Below, in pieces: positions 16,833 through 27,381 of a stretch of DNA of 64,000 bases. This DNA is from an uncultured Desulfovibrio sp. (GTDB lineage Bacteria; Desulfobacterota; Desulfovibrionia; Desulfovibrionales; Desulfovibrionaceae). Under the pieces are notes generated by a model, which saw only the letters and a list, made by a program, of their open reading frames with translations, searched no databases and was not told the DNA's origin. The stretch's first letter is position 1. Each line of letters begins with the position of its first letter. Location of the stretch: the NCBI GenBank assembly GCA_934546745.1, contig CAKTDV010000009.1:30692-94691 (forward strand), read 5' to 3'. A program made the translations under genes and the position numbers.

Positions 16833-17579
16833 ATGTGGTATATGTTTATTGCGGTCGTGCTGCTGGAGCTGGCCGTGGCTGTGGTCGCCATGCTCTGCGG
16901 CATCATGGGGGCGGAACCGGCGGTTCCCGGAGGGGCGCCTGTTGTGCGGTTTCCCTGGCTGGGCTGGGGGGTCGGCGCGGTTGTCGCGCCCGTGGCGCTT
17001 TTTCTTCTGCTGCAGCTTTCCAGCCTTGTGTTGACCAAGGCCCTGGACGGTTCCGTGGAGGCCGCGCCAGAGGCGCCGGACGCCAACCTTGTCCCGCAAC
17101 GTGTGCGCCGCTTCTATGCCTGTGTGCGCCATGCGCCGGTGGTTGTTCTGCTGGTCTGTCTGCTGTTGCTGGGCGCGGCCATGATCTTCCTTGGCGATTT
17201 CTGGGAAGCCGTACGCCTTGCGGGCGGCGCGCTGACGCCCTATGTGCCGTGGTTTGTGGGTGGCGCGGCCGCCTTTTTGGCTGTGGGCTATCTGGGGCGT
17301 CTGTTTTTCGTCTTTCGCCATCGCCAGATGGAGCAGGAGTACGCCTTTCGGCGTGAGGTTCTGGAAAAGACGGGCATCGTCCTCGTCAGCAAGAACAGTG
17401 TGCCGCTGGCCCCCGCGGGACAGGGGATCGAAGCCTTGCCCGGCGGGGGGTATCAGATGACGGATTCCCCGGCGCTTCCTCCCGCCGTCTCACCGGAAAG
17501 TCCGGTGGCTCCCGATGTCGCCGATACCGGCGATGTGGTCGATGTGGACGACGGGGATGTGCGCCCTGCAAGGAACTAA
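16833..17579 (+). CDS. Membrane protein of unknown function
   Basis: A 248-residue protein with about four predicted transmembrane segments (roughly 3-25, 45-68, 105-130 and 140-162). The C-terminal half is soluble and ends in an acidic, valine/aspartate-rich tail. No enzyme motif is recognised. The ATG at 16833 follows GGAAAGGA; a 49-codon upstream extension exists but shows no signal character. It converges on glmS, with a perfect 36-bp palindrome between the two stops. Confidence 0.65.
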   Translation: MWYMFIAVVLLELAVAVVAMLCGIMGAEPAVPGGAPVVRFPWLGWGVGAVVAPVALFLLLQLSSLVLTKALDGSVEAAPEAPDANLVPQRVRRFYACVRHAPVVVLLVCLLLLGAAMIFLGDFWEAVRLAGGALTPYVPWFVGGAAAFLAVGYLGRLFFVFRHRQMEQEYAFRREVLEKTGIVLVSKNSVPLAPAGQGIEALPGGGYQMTDSPALPPAVSPESPVAPDVADTGDVVDVDDGDVRPARN

Positions 17580-17590
17580 GCGCCTGGTAT

Positions 17591-17626
17591 GGGGACGGAA
17601 GCCTTCCCGGGAAGGCTTCCGTCCCC
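17591..17626. terminator. Perfect 36-bp palindrome between convergent genes
   Basis: Two 18-bp arms (17591-17608 and 17609-17626) match perfectly with no loop, placed between the stops at 17579 and 17634. It probably ends transcription in both directions, though neither side has a long T-run. Confidence 0.6.
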
Positions 17627-17633
17627 CGGACGG

Positions 17634-19460
17634 TTATTCCACGGTAACGCTCTTGGCCAGATTCCGCGGCTGATCGACATCTTTGCCAAGATAGTCGGCG
17701 GTTTCGTAGCTGAAGAGCTGGAGAGCGGGCAGCGCCATGAAGGAAGAGAAGGGCGCGGGCATGGCGGGAATTTCCCAGATGTCGTCCGCATCCAGCGCAG
17801 CGCCGGGATTGGTCAGCGCGATGACCTTGCCCTGTCTGGCCTGCACCTCCACAATATTGGAACGCACCTTGGGAAAGAGCCTGTCGTCAAGAGCCAGCGC
17901 GAACGTGGGGAAGGAGGGATCAATCAGCGCGATGGGGCCGTGCTTCATTTCTCCGGAGGCGTAGCCTTCGGCGTGGATATAGGAAAGCTCCTTGAGCTTG
18001 AGCGCCCCTTCCAGCGCCAGGGCATGGCAGAGGCCGCGTCCCAGATAGAAAAAGTTACGGGCCTGCGCATAGCGGCGGGAAAGTTCGCGCGCCCGCTCGT
18101 GCATGGCGGGAAGCGCGGCTTCCAGCGCGGCGGGCAGGACATTGAGCTGGCGGATATGGGTGGCTGCCCTGTCTGCGGAGAGACGCTGCCGCCGTTGCCC
18201 CCAGAAGAGCGCGATGAGCGTCAGCGCCAGCATCTGGCTGCACATGGCCTTGGTGGAGGCGACGCTGATTTCCGGCCCGGCCTGCGTGTAGAAGACGGCC
18301 GACGCCTCGCGGGCGATGCTCGATCCGACGGCATTGCAGAGTCCCAGCACGGAGATGCCCCTGGTACGGGCGATGCGCAGGGCGGCGAGAGTGTCCGCTG
18401 TTTCGCCGCTCTGGCTGATGACCAGCGCCATGTCGTTCCGGGCCAGCGGCAGATGATCGCGGTAGCGGAATTCCGACGCTATCTCCACCTGGGTGGGGAT
18501 GCCCGCCCAGGATTCCAGAAGCTGTCGCGCCCAGAGCCCCGCATGGTAGGAAGTACCGCAGGCAACGATATGCAGGCGTTCGGGCACGGGAAGCCCCTCC
18601 AGCTCCGCAAGGGCAATGCCGTTGCCGTTTTCATTGACGCGTCCTGTCAGTCCGTCGCGAAGCACACGGGGCTGCTCGAAGATTTCCTTGAGCATGAAGT
18701 GCCGGTAGCCGCCTTTCCGCGCCGCCTGCATGTCCCACTGTATGGTCTGGAGCGCGCGCGCCACAGGCGACAGATCCTCAATCCGCATGATGGCATGGTC
18801 TGTGGCCGTTGCGCGGATAAGTTCCCCGTCCTCAAGAAAGAGGACCTCGCGCGTGTAGGGGAGAAAGGCGGGAATATCGGAAGCGATGAAATTCTCACCC
18901 GCGCCCGCGCCGAAAACAAGAGGGGCGGACATACGCGCCGCATAGAGCGTATTGGGTTCGTCCATGCTCAGAAGGCAGACGGCGTAGGCGCCGTGAACCT
19001 GACGCAGGGCGGCGGCAAAGGCATGGAGGATGTCCGGCGCCGTTTTGCGGCATTCCTCAATCAGATTGACGAGGACTTCCGTATCGGTTTCAGAGTGAAA
19101 GACATAGCCTTTGGTCAGCAGGTCTTCCTTGATCTGCTGGTAGTTTTCAATGATGCCGTTGTGGACAAGGGCAATGTTGCCGCTGTTGGAGAGATGCGGA
19201 TGCGCGTTGCGCTCGGCGGGAACGCCGTGCGTTGCCCAGCGCGTGTGCCCCATGGCCGTTGTCGCCATGGTGACGGGGCGCTGGGCCAGTTTGTCTTCCA
19301 GCGCGGACAGCTTTCCCGGCGCGCGCGCGATGTGCAGTTTGCCGCACTGGGTGTAGGCAATGCCCGCGGAATCATAGCCGCGGTACTCCAGACGGCGCAG
19401 GCCTTCGACGACAACAGGAACAGCCGGACGGTGTCCGGTATAACCGATAATGCCGCACAT
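17634..19460 (-). CDS. glmS: Glutamine-fructose-6-phosphate aminotransferase (isomerising)
   Basis: A 608-residue enzyme that makes glucosamine-6-phosphate, the first step to UDP-GlcNAc for peptidoglycan and LPS. MCGIIGYTG places the nucleophilic Cys directly after the start Met; the RRLEYRGYDSAG and HTRWATHG motifs complete the class II glutaminase domain. Two SIS sugar-isomerase domains follow (CGTSYHAG, SQSGETADT) and the C-terminus DQPRNLAKSVTVE is canonical. The ATG at 19458-19460 is fixed by the required N-terminal Cys and an upstream AAGGAG. It is in the same direction as ppiD, 50 bp downstream of it. No glmS ribozyme was recognised. Confidence 0.97.
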   Translation of the reverse strand: MCGIIGYTGHRPAVPVVVEGLRRLEYRGYDSAGIAYTQCGKLHIARAPGKLSALEDKLAQRPVTMATTAMGHTRWATHGVPAERNAHPHLSNSGNIALVHNGIIENYQQIKEDLLTKGYVFHSETDTEVLVNLIEECRKTAPDILHAFAAALRQVHGAYAVCLLSMDEPNTLYAARMSAPLVFGAGAGENFIASDIPAFLPYTREVLFLEDGELIRATATDHAIMRIEDLSPVARALQTIQWDMQAARKGGYRHFMLKEIFEQPRVLRDGLTGRVNENGNGIALAELEGLPVPERLHIVACGTSYHAGLWARQLLESWAGIPTQVEIASEFRYRDHLPLARNDMALVISQSGETADTLAALRIARTRGISVLGLCNAVGSSIAREASAVFYTQAGPEISVASTKAMCSQMLALTLIALFWGQRRQRLSADRAATHIRQLNVLPAALEAALPAMHERARELSRRYAQARNFFYLGRGLCHALALEGALKLKELSYIHAEGYASGEMKHGPIALIDPSFPTFALALDDRLFPKVRSNIVEVQARQGKVIALTNPGAALDADDIWEIPAMPAPFSSFMALPALQLFSYETADYLGKDVDQPRNLAKSVTVE

Positions 19461-19510
19461 GGTATGATCTCCTTGGCAGGGGTAATCTGATGACGCATCC
19501 GCGTAGCGCG

Positions 19511-21409
19511 CTAGCCCGCCTTGCGGGCCACGATGTCGGGATGCAGCACGGTAATGTCGGCGTTTTTGAGAAGATCGCGCATGAAGATGGAGAAGATTGC
19601 CTGGGCGCGCTGTCCTGTGGCGACCTGTTGCATGATATTCCGCATGCTGTTCCATTCGGTCTCGTCCGGCTGCAACGCCGCGTCAATCCGGCAGAGTAGC
19701 GCGCCCTGTCCCCGCGTCTCGCTGCGGGCGGCGACGGGATTGGTCCACTGGCCGGTTTCGGTTGTGAAAATGGCGTTGCTCACGGCGGCGGAAGGCTCGA
19801 AGCCGGGGAGCGCGCCGCCGCGATCGACAGTCGCCTTGCTCAGGGGGGAGGACGCCTGTGTGGAGGCTTCCAGCGCCGAGCGCTGTCCCGCGGCCTTTTC
19901 CAGCACCGTTCGCAGCGCGGTTTCCTCTTGGAGCGCTTTTTCCAGATCGCCCCGTACGGCGGCCAGATCCGGCGTATGGGCTTCTTCCACGGCGGCGGCG
20001 CGGCAGACAAGGTACCCGTCGCCGGCGGCCAGCGGCGTATCCAGCGGCATGTTGGCGGAAAGCCGCATCAGCGGCGCGACGGCTTCGGCAGTCACGCCCA
20101 GGGCTTCGGCCAGGGCTGCCTGCGTCAGCGGGGCGGTTTTTTCCGCCTTGAGATGGAAGGTGGCGGCGGTCTTGTCCAGCGGAGTTCCAAGGATGGCCGC
20201 CTCCAGCAGCGCGTCCAGCGCTTCGTTCAGGCGGGCCGCGCCCTGTTCTTTGGCGATAGTGGCGCGGATTTCATCCCTGACGCTGTCCAGGGGGGCGCGT
20301 CCGGCGGTCTTTCGATCCTCCACCTTGATAAGGTGCAGGCCGAACTGGCTTCGCACCACATCGGATATGGCGCCGGGTTTCAGGGCAAAGGCGGCGTCGG
20401 CAAAGGGTTTGACGAGCTTGTCGCGTTCCACCCAGCCCAGCTCTCCGCCCGGCCCTGCGGCCCGCGGGCCGTTGTGGGCGTCGGCGACGGCCGCGAAACT
20501 TTTGCCGCCGTCCAGTTCCCTGCGGATGGCAGCCATGGCTGCCTCGGCTTTTTTGGCGTCGGCTTCCCCGGCATCGGGAGCCAGCGGCACGAGGATATGC
20601 GCGGCCTTGACCTGTTCGGGAGTCGCAAAGCTGCGGGGGTGCCCGTCATACCAGCGGCGCACGTCGTCGTCGCCGACGCTTTCGGCTGGCGCCAGCGCTT
20701 CCGGGGAAACCCGTACAAACTCAACGGCTACCCGGCGCGGAATGGCAAGGCTTTGCCTGCGGGCTTCGTAGGCGTCCTGAATATCTTTCTCCGAAGGAGG
20801 AGCGGCCTTGACGCCTGAGGCGGGCAGGAACAGACAGCTTACCTGGCGTTTTTGGCGCAGATAGTCGTAATGCCGTTTTGCGGCGGCGGGATCCGTCCAT
20901 GCGGCATCCTGGAGGATGGACAGAATCTTGTCCCGGCGGATTTGGTTGGCAAGATCCCGCTCGAATTCGGCCATGCCCATGTGCCGGCTGTTCAGGACCT
21001 GCTCATAGCGGGCGGGGTCAAAGCGCCCCTGTTCGTTCTGAAAGGCGGGGATACCTTCCGCAAGCTGACGCATTTCCAGCGGCGTCGCATCCAGACCAAG
21101 GCGGACGGCCGTCTGTTGCAGCAGGAGCTGCTGGACGAGATCCCTGAGCACATTTTCACCAAGGCCGGAAGCCGCAAGCTGTTCGCGCGTCAGGGAGGGG
21201 TTGCGTGTGACAGCCTCGGATTCCGCCTGCTGATAGGCTCGTTCGAACTCGTTGACCGTAATGGGTTCGCCGTTGACCGTAGCGACGACGTTACCGGCGC
21301 TGCGATCCGTAAAACTGCCCACTCCCCAGCCGATGAAGACCAGAATAATCAGACCGAAAATACATTTGACGCCGAAAGATTGGGCGTTGGAGCGAAAATA
21401 GTCAAGCAT
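19511..21409 (-). CDS. ppiD: Periplasmic peptidyl-prolyl isomerase/chaperone PpiD
   Basis: A 632-residue SurA/PpiD-type folding factor. It starts MLDYFRSNAQSFGVK with one transmembrane helix (about 15-33) and an outward-facing chaperone region. A parvulin-type PPIase domain lies in the middle (AAHILVPLAPDAGEAD to QFGLHLIKVEDR). A second, degenerate parvulin-like region may follow near the C-terminus. The ATG at 21407-21409 follows GGAGAAGG. It assists outer-membrane and periplasmic protein folding and is probably co-transcribed with glmS. Confidence 0.9.
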   Translation of the reverse strand: MLDYFRSNAQSFGVKCIFGLIILVFIGWGVGSFTDRSAGNVVATVNGEPITVNEFERAYQQAESEAVTRNPSLTREQLAASGLGENVLRDLVQQLLLQQTAVRLGLDATPLEMRQLAEGIPAFQNEQGRFDPARYEQVLNSRHMGMAEFERDLANQIRRDKILSILQDAAWTDPAAAKRHYDYLRQKRQVSCLFLPASGVKAAPPSEKDIQDAYEARRQSLAIPRRVAVEFVRVSPEALAPAESVGDDDVRRWYDGHPRSFATPEQVKAAHILVPLAPDAGEADAKKAEAAMAAIRRELDGGKSFAAVADAHNGPRAAGPGGELGWVERDKLVKPFADAAFALKPGAISDVVRSQFGLHLIKVEDRKTAGRAPLDSVRDEIRATIAKEQGAARLNEALDALLEAAILGTPLDKTAATFHLKAEKTAPLTQAALAEALGVTAEAVAPLMRLSANMPLDTPLAAGDGYLVCRAAAVEEAHTPDLAAVRGDLEKALQEETALRTVLEKAAGQRSALEASTQASSPLSKATVDRGGALPGFEPSAAVSNAIFTTETGQWTNPVAARSETRGQGALLCRIDAALQPDETEWNSMRNIMQQVATGQRAQAIFSIFMRDLLKNADITVLHPDIVARKAG

Positions 21410-21488
21410 GCCTTCTCCGGAGAAACGGATTTTGCCTTGCGGTGGGAGTCCACAAGACAGCGTATCATATGCAGGATTTTCCGCAAAC

Positions 21489-23411
21489 TCAAGATTGCCG
21501 GTCGTGCGTCCGCGGTCGCGGTAGGCCCAGCAGCGTTCGCCAGCGGGGCAGGGCGGGATCCAGACGCAGGAAGTCCGGATCCAGGTGGGGAACCGGAGGG
21601 ACGCCGCTGACAAGCGCCTGACGGACGTCCTCAAGCGTTCCGGTACGGACAAGTCCGGAGACGTTTTGCAGCGGGCAGAGATCAAAGTCGCCGCTGGGCC
21701 GCATGACCATGAGCGGCAGGGCGCGCAACGCCGCTTCCAGGGCGACGGTTGTGGAGTTGGAGGCCCAGACGGCCGTTCCGGGAAGAAGCTGTTCCGCAAT
21801 GGCGCCGTCGGCAATGGCAAGGCGTTGGGCATCGCCGCCAAGGAGCTTGCGGAAAAGATCCTCCACAGGCAGGTAGGGATGTGGTTTGACCACAATCTCA
21901 AAGCGATCCAGGAGTCCCTCGCGCAGGCTGCGCGCCAGCAGGGAGACATGCGCGCGTGTCTCGTCGGCAAAGAAGCTTGTTACCACCAGCAGGCGTGGAC
22001 GGTGTGCGGCGTGAGCGGAGGTGGGCATCCACTTCAGGTAGAGGTAGCGTAGCGCTTCGACTTCCCCCAGACGATCGGCGGGGACGCCGGCACTCCGCCA
22101 TTGCGTGAGGGCGTTGTTGCCGTTGGCTAGAATGCGATCTGGCTGGAAGGTTCGCGGCGTTCCTTCAGTGAAGGTACGGGGATCGTCAAAATAGCGGAAA
22201 TCCGTGGGGCGGATGGTGGAATGCTGCGCGCCGTAGACGGGACCGTCCCCTTTACGGATCGTATGCACGGCGTGCGTGAGCATCCGTTCCCACGGGCAGT
22301 TTTCCAGGGGAAAGACATACCAGCGCTGGGGGCCGATTCTCCGGATGTAATTGGCGATGCCACGCTGTTGCAGGCAGCGTTCGAGGCCGCGCCAGCCGGA
22401 GAAGCTTTCCCGCCAGTCTGCGGCCATGTATTCCCAGAAAACCATATGCGAACCACGAAAGCGGAAGGCGTCGCGCAGTGATGCTTCCAGCCTGCGGGCA
22501 TGACGCGCAATGCGGCAGTGACGCTTCCAGGCGGCACAGAGATCACGGGGGGCAAGAAACTCTTCCACATAATCAAAGGAAAGCCCGTCTTTGCCCGATG
22601 CCCGGAAAGCGTCCCGCCAGCGCAGGCATTGATCGAGATTCCCCTGGGGCGAGGGAAAGCGCAGGAAAAGCCAGCGGACGCCGGGAGCGCCCTCTTCAGC
22701 CAGCGCGCCGTGCAGATTTTCCCAGTAGCGGGAGTGAAACTGTCCCTTTGCGGCGGGCGCGGTATCAATATTGGGAAAATACGTTGCAATGACACCCGTC
22801 GTACCCCCGCCGTGCGGTACGCCGCTGATCTCCGCCAAGGGCGCGTCGCCAACGAAGGGGAGGTGCCGGCGCACAGTCCACCACCAATGCGCGAAGCGCA
22901 GCAGGCTCCGTGGGAGGGGAGGGCAGGCGTTATACAGACGCCGTTTCACGGAACACGTTTCTCTGGTGCGGACGCCTTCGCAGGAAAAGCGTCGTCCGGT
23001 CAGCTCGCAAAATTGCTTCAACGTACCGCGTAACAGCCTGTCGCCCCCAACAAGGCAGAGTTCCTGGACATCATCACGGGTAGCCAGCCAGAGTTCCAGC
23101 GCGCGTAATTTATACACGGGATAGAGGCAGGGACTCATTTTGGGATGACGCTCATAGAGCAGGGAACACCACCATGAGGACAACGATTCGCCGCATTGAA
23201 GCCAACGTTCCACGGGTTGTCCATCAATGTGGACAGAGGCCATTTCATAGGCCCAAGCGGTATGTTCAGTCCGGATTTGGAGAAGATATTTCTGAAGCAA
23301 GGCGGGGATGGCAGTATGTCCCGCTGGAGTATCCCACGCTTCCCAGTGGAGGATGTCTCCGTCCGTAGGGTAGCTTTGCGTTGCTGTTGTGTAGATGTAA
23401 GCTTTTTTCAT
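21489..23411 (-). CDS. Surface carbohydrate biosynthesis protein, TIGR04326-like
   Basis: A 640-residue cytoplasmic protein without signal or membrane segments. The C-terminal half looks like a GT-B-type transferase (VVKPHPYLPVEDL and ASNSTTVALEAALRALPLMV), the pattern seen in capsule/CDP-glycerol-type transferases. The overall arrangement with the N-terminal VYKLRALELWLATRDDVQEL region fits the TIGR04326 surface-carbohydrate family as I remember it; no catalytic activity is established for it here. The start was placed at MKKAYIYT (23411); an ATG 11 codons earlier lies inside the palindrome at 23425-23446. It follows mtnA on the same strand. Confidence 0.65.
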   Translation of the reverse strand: MKKAYIYTTATQSYPTDGDILHWEAWDTPAGHTAIPALLQKYLLQIRTEHTAWAYEMASVHIDGQPVERWLQCGESLSSWWCSLLYERHPKMSPCLYPVYKLRALELWLATRDDVQELCLVGGDRLLRGTLKQFCELTGRRFSCEGVRTRETCSVKRRLYNACPPLPRSLLRFAHWWWTVRRHLPFVGDAPLAEISGVPHGGGTTGVIATYFPNIDTAPAAKGQFHSRYWENLHGALAEEGAPGVRWLFLRFPSPQGNLDQCLRWRDAFRASGKDGLSFDYVEEFLAPRDLCAAWKRHCRIARHARRLEASLRDAFRFRGSHMVFWEYMAADWRESFSGWRGLERCLQQRGIANYIRRIGPQRWYVFPLENCPWERMLTHAVHTIRKGDGPVYGAQHSTIRPTDFRYFDDPRTFTEGTPRTFQPDRILANGNNALTQWRSAGVPADRLGEVEALRYLYLKWMPTSAHAAHRPRLLVVTSFFADETRAHVSLLARSLREGLLDRFEIVVKPHPYLPVEDLFRKLLGGDAQRLAIADGAIAEQLLPGTAVWASNSTTVALEAALRALPLMVMRPSGDFDLCPLQNVSGLVRTGTLEDVRQALVSGVPPVPHLDPDFLRLDPALPRWRTLLGLPRPRTHDRQS

Positions 23412-23424
23412 GGCGGCAGTGTGC

Positions 23425-23446
23425 CGGTGTTTCATATGAAACACCG
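23425..23446. other. Perfect 22-bp palindrome with parS-like core
   Basis: The core TGTTTCATATGAAACA (23428-23443) has two mismatches to parS TGTTTCACGTGAAACA, but they are symmetrical, so perfect dyad symmetry is kept. It lies in the 42-bp gap between mtnA and the next gene on the minus strand. Without a T-run it is a poor terminator; a protein-binding site is more likely. Confidence 0.5.
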
Positions 23447-23453
23447 ACTGCTT

Positions 23454-24509
23454 TTATTGTTTGGAGGCGGCTTTGAGGAAAGCGGCGGCTATGCTGTCCG
23501 CGTAAGGTTGTCGTAAGACGCCTTGCTCTGTGATGATGCCGGTGATGAGGTGTGCCGGAGTTACGTCAAAAGCAAAGTTGTAGGCGGGGACATCCTCTGG
23601 ACAGAGGCGAAGACCGTTGAGTGTGGCGACTTCGTCATAGGGGCGTTCCTCAATGGGGATCTCGGCGCCTGATGGTGTGGCCGTGTCAATGGTGGATAGA
23701 GGGGCGGCAATATAAAAGGGGATGCCGAAATACTGTGCCAGAACAGCAACGCCAAACGTGCCGATTTTGTTGGCGCTGTCGCCGTTGGCCGCAATGCGGT
23801 CCGCGCCTGTGACCACACAGTCCACCATCCCCTTTCGCATGAGAAGCGCGCAGGCGTTGTCGCAGGCGACGGTAACGTCAATGCCGTCCCGCTTCAATTC
23901 CCAGGCTGTCAGGCGCGCCCCCTGAAGAAAGGGGCGCGTTTCATCGGCAATGACGCGGACATGTTTGCCCTGTTCCCGTGCCGCGCGGATAACGCCCAAC
24001 GCCGTTCCGTATCCCGCCGTTGCCAGTGCGCCCGCATTGCAGTGCGTCAGAACTGTGCTGTTGTCGGGGATACAGTCCGCCCCCGCCCGGCCAAGAGCCT
24101 TGCAGATGGCGATGTCCTGTTGCTGGATGGCGCGCGCTTCCCGTTCGAGGCGGAGCGGAAGTTCTTCCGCGCTTTCCTGAAAGCCCGCCCGCACAGCCCG
24201 CATCCGTTCCACGGCCCAGCGCAGGTTGACTGCCGTCGGGCGCGCCTGGGCCAGGCGATCCAGCGCCGTGTTGAAAGCCGTTGTCCAGGATTTCCCCCCT
24301 TCCGCCAGCGCTTCCCGGAGTGCCAGAACGCACCCCCAGGCGGCCGTGACGCCGATGGCGGGCGCGCCGCGCACGACCATGCTTTGCAGCGCCTTGATGA
24401 CGTCGTCCACGGTACGGCAGGCGACATGCGCTTCCCTGTTGGGCAGGAGGCGTTGATCCAAAAGAAAGAGGGTATGTCCGGCGGTGTCGAAACGAATGTG
24501 ATCTTCCAT
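23454..24509 (-). CDS. mtnA: S-methyl-5-thioribose-1-phosphate isomerase
   Basis: A 351-residue aldose-ketose isomerase of the methionine salvage pathway, converting methylthioribose-1-phosphate to methylthioribulose-1-phosphate. Family landmarks are [16 protein letters not shown], the catalytic cysteine region [18 protein letters not shown], and the aspartate region [18 protein letters not shown]. Its length is normal. No other salvage gene is adjacent, so it may feed a partial salvage route. It is divergent from the aminotransferase gene at 24695. Confidence 0.95.
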   Translation of the reverse strand: MEDHIRFDTAGHTLFLLDQRLLPNREAHVACRTVDDVIKALQSMVVRGAPAIGVTAAWGCVLALREALAEGGKSWTTAFNTALDRLAQARPTAVNLRWAVERMRAVRAGFQESAEELPLRLEREARAIQQQDIAICKALGRAGADCIPDNSTVLTHCNAGALATAGYGTALGVIRAAREQGKHVRVIADETRPFLQGARLTAWELKRDGIDVTVACDNACALLMRKGMVDCVVTGADRIAANGDSANKIGTFGVAVLAQYFGIPFYIAAPLSTIDTATPSGAEIPIEERPYDEVATLNGLRLCPEDVPAYNFAFDVTPAHLITGIITEQGVLRQPYADSIAAAFLKAASKQ

Positions 24510-24694
24510 AGTGTTTGCGCAAGGGGTTGAGGTGTTTGAGCGGATGTGCGCGCTCTTTGTCCGTGGAAAAAGGATCTCCGTGGCGGAAGCTTACGGGCAA
24601 GGCTGGATGTTTGCAAAGATTTCTTTACAAGGCGGCGCGCGACTGGCACTCTGGAAATCTCCCTTCCTTGTATTTTTTTTCAGGAGATGTCGCT

Positions 24695-25903
24695 ATGGAA
24701 GAGTTTTCCCGCATTCAACGCCTTCCCCCCTATGTCTTTGCCGTCGTCGGCGAACTGAAAATGCGTCTGCGCCGCCAGAACATCGATGTCGTCGATTTCA
24801 GCATGGGTAACCCCGATATACCTACGCCGCCACAGATTGTGGACAAGCTCGTTGAGGCCGCCCAGAAGCCCGTCAACCACCGCTATTCCCTCTCTCGCGG
24901 CATTCCCCATTTGCGCGAGGCCGTATGCCGGCGGTATGAACGCCTTTACGGCGTATCGCTGGATCCCGAAAGCGAGGCCATCGTGACGATGGGCTCCAAA
25001 GAGGGTCTGGCACATCTTTCCCTGGCCATGCTTTCCCCAGGCGACGTGGTGCTGGCTCCCGATCCTACCTATCCCATCCATAAATATGCCCCCATCATTG
25101 CCGGGGCGGATGTTCGCAGCGTCCCCATCGGGCCGGGGAGGGATTTTTTTGAGGATCTGACGGCCGCCACGCGCGAGGCTTGGCCCAGGCCGAAAGTGCT
25201 GTTCCTCTGTTATCCCCATAACCCCACAACCGAAGTCACCAGCCTTGAGTTTTTTGAAAAGGTGGTTGATTTCGCCAAGGACAACAAACTGTGGGTCATC
25301 CATGATCTGGCCTATGCCGATCTTGTCTTTGACGGCTATAAAGCCCCCAGCTTCCTGCAGGCCAAGGGCGCCAAGGATGTTGGCGTGGAATTCTACACCC
25401 TTTCCAAGAGCTATTCCATGCCCGGCTGGCGCGTGGGCTTCTGCCTTGGCAACAAGCAGTTGGTGCACTCCCTGGCGCGCATCAAGAGCTATCTGGATTA
25501 CGGCATTTTCCAACCTATCCAGATTGCGGCAACGGTGGCGCTCAAGGGCCCGGACGACGATGTGCAGCGTATCTGCGATATGTACAGGCAGCGCCGCGAC
25601 TGGCTGATCGAGGGTCTTGGCCGCATTGGCTGGAATGTCCCCAGCCCCAGGGCGACCATGTTCGTCTGGGCGCAGATTCCCGAGGAATTCCGCAAGATGG
25701 GTTCCGTGGAGTTCTCCAAGTGGCTTCTGCGGGAAGCCCATGTCGCCGTGTCGCCGGGGCTCGGCTTTGGCGCCTACGGAGACGATCACGTCCGTTTTGC
25801 TCTCATTGAAAACGACCATCGCACACGGCAGGCCATCCGCAGTATGCGCCGCCTGTTTACCGGAAACAACGACCCCCATGATGATGACGACGAAAACGAA
25901 TAA
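24695..25903 (+). CDS. Class I/II PLP aminotransferase (AlaC/alanine-type)
   Basis: A 402-residue fold-type I aminotransferase close to AlaC and LL-diaminopimelate-aminotransferase-like enzymes. It has MGNPDIPTP near the N-terminus, CYPHNPTTE (172-180), the PLP lysine Lys238 in [13 protein letters not shown] and the substrate-binding arginine near VRFALIEN. Glutamate-pyruvate transamination is the best guess. The ATG at 24695 follows CAGGAGAT. Its last nine codons, rich in aspartate, overlap the start of hom by 26 bp, so the two form an operon; the same pairing with homoserine dehydrogenase is common in this family of bacteria. Confidence 0.88.
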   Translation: MEEFSRIQRLPPYVFAVVGELKMRLRRQNIDVVDFSMGNPDIPTPPQIVDKLVEAAQKPVNHRYSLSRGIPHLREAVCRRYERLYGVSLDPESEAIVTMGSKEGLAHLSLAMLSPGDVVLAPDPTYPIHKYAPIIAGADVRSVPIGPGRDFFEDLTAATREAWPRPKVLFLCYPHNPTTEVTSLEFFEKVVDFAKDNKLWVIHDLAYADLVFDGYKAPSFLQAKGAKDVGVEFYTLSKSYSMPGWRVGFCLGNKQLVHSLARIKSYLDYGIFQPIQIAATVALKGPDDDVQRICDMYRQRRDWLIEGLGRIGWNVPSPRATMFVWAQIPEEFRKMGSVEFSKWLLREAHVAVSPGLGFGAYGDDHVRFALIENDHRTRQAIRSMRRLFTGNNDPHDDDDENE

Positions 25904-27203
25904 ACCTCTGTATATTGGCCTGGCCGGATTCGGCACTGTGGGCGGCGGCCTTGCCCGCCTTCTTGTGGAAAACGCGGATCTTGTCCGGCGTCGTGCCGGG
26001 CGGGATATTGTCATAAAAAAGGTGCTGGTGCGCAATTTGAGCAAGGGCCGTGCCGTGCCGCTGCCTGAGACGGCCGAACTGACGGACAAGCCTGATGCCC
26101 TGCTGAACGACCCTGACATCGAGGTGCTGGTGGAGCTGATGGGCGGTATCGATGCCCCGCGCGCGCTTATTGACGCCGCCCTGGACAGGGGGATGCATAT
26201 TGTCACCGCCAACAAGGCGCTGCTGGCCGAGGAGGGCGGCGAACTCTTCCGCAAGGCGGCGCGGGAAGGCCGCATTCTGCGCTATGAGGCCAGTGTTGCC
26301 GGGGCCATTCCCATTGTGGAAAGTCTGAAGGAAAGCTTTGCGGGCAACCGCATCTCCTCGCTGGTGGGTATCCTCAACGGCACAAGCAACTATATCTTGT
26401 CGGAAATGACGACCAACGGTCTCGATTTTGACATCGCGTTGCGTCAGGCCCAGGAGCTGGGCTATGCCGAAGCCGATCCTACGCTGGATATCGACGGCCA
26501 TGACGCCGCGCACAAACTGACCCTTCTCATCCGTCTGGCCTATGGCGTACAGTATCCGTATACCGCCATGCCCGTGCGCGGCATTCGCGGCCTTTCCGCC
26601 ATGGACATATGCTTTGCGCGGGAATTCGGGTATCGTGTCAAGCTCATTGCCCAGGTGCGTGAACGGGGCGAGGGCGGCGGCGCCCGGCTGGAAGCGGGCG
26701 TGTTCCCCGCGTTGGTGCATCATACGCTGCTGCTGGCGCGTGTGGGTGGCGTGTACAATGCCGTGCGTGTGGATGGCAATGCGTCCGGTTCGCTCTTTTT
26801 CCACGGACGCGGCGCGGGAGATTTGCCCACAGCCGGGGCTGTGCTGGCCGATCTGGTTGCCGTGGCCAGGGAATCCTCGCCCAACAATACCGGCTTCGCG
26901 GCGGCGGAACTGCCGCGCGCGTCCCTTATGCCGCCTGAGGAGTGGCGTTCCCGTTACTATGTGCGCCTGATGGTGCGCGATGCGCCGGGCGTTTTGCGCG
27001 ATGTGGCTGGCTGCATGGCGGATGAGGGCGTCAGTCTGGCGCAGGTGATGCAGAAAAGCGATGAGGAAGGCAAAGGAGTGCCCTTTGTTTTCATGACCCA
27101 TGAAACGACCGAACAGGCTATGCGCGCGGCCCTGCAACACACCGTCGATGCGGGTATGCTGCTGGAACCGGCTGTCTATTTCCGCGTCCTTGGCGGGGAA
27201 TAG
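25878..27203 (+). CDS. hom: Homoserine dehydrogenase with C-terminal ACT domain
   Basis: A 441-residue NAD(P)-dependent enzyme that reduces aspartate semialdehyde to homoserine, the branch to threonine and methionine. It has the Rossmann motif GFGTVGGG (17-24), TANKALLA, and the signature region [14 protein letters not shown] with downstream [19 protein letters not shown]-terminal ACT domain (about 355-441, [19 protein letters not shown]) suggests feedback control by threonine. Three consecutive ATG codons (25878, 25881, 25884) are possible starts. The start lies inside the aminotransferase gene. Confidence 0.95.
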   Translation: MMMTTKTNKPLYIGLAGFGTVGGGLARLLVENADLVRRRAGRDIVIKKVLVRNLSKGRAVPLPETAELTDKPDALLNDPDIEVLVELMGGIDAPRALIDAALDRGMHIVTANKALLAEEGGELFRKAAREGRILRYEASVAGAIPIVESLKESFAGNRISSLVGILNGTSNYILSEMTTNGLDFDIALRQAQELGYAEADPTLDIDGHDAAHKLTLLIRLAYGVQYPYTAMPVRGIRGLSAMDICFAREFGYRVKLIAQVRERGEGGGARLEAGVFPALVHHTLLLARVGGVYNAVRVDGNASGSLFFHGRGAGDLPTAGAVLADLVAVARESSPNNTGFAAAELPRASLMPPEEWRSRYYVRLMVRDAPGVLRDVAGCMADEGVSLAQVMQKSDEEGKGVPFVFMTHETTEQAMRAALQHTVDAGMLLEPAVYFRVLGGE

Positions 27204-27381
27204 GGCGCGAGGCACACGGATCGGGAACGGATCTGTGAACGTGCGGCGGGGCGGGGGCTGGGGCCTGTGCGCTTTTCTTCCCCCGGCCCCTGACGTTTCC
27301 TGTAACATGCATGCCGGAGGCCGTGACGGCGGGATCGAGACACGGCCTTGACCGTACTTCTCCGGCGCAAAGGGGGGAGCT

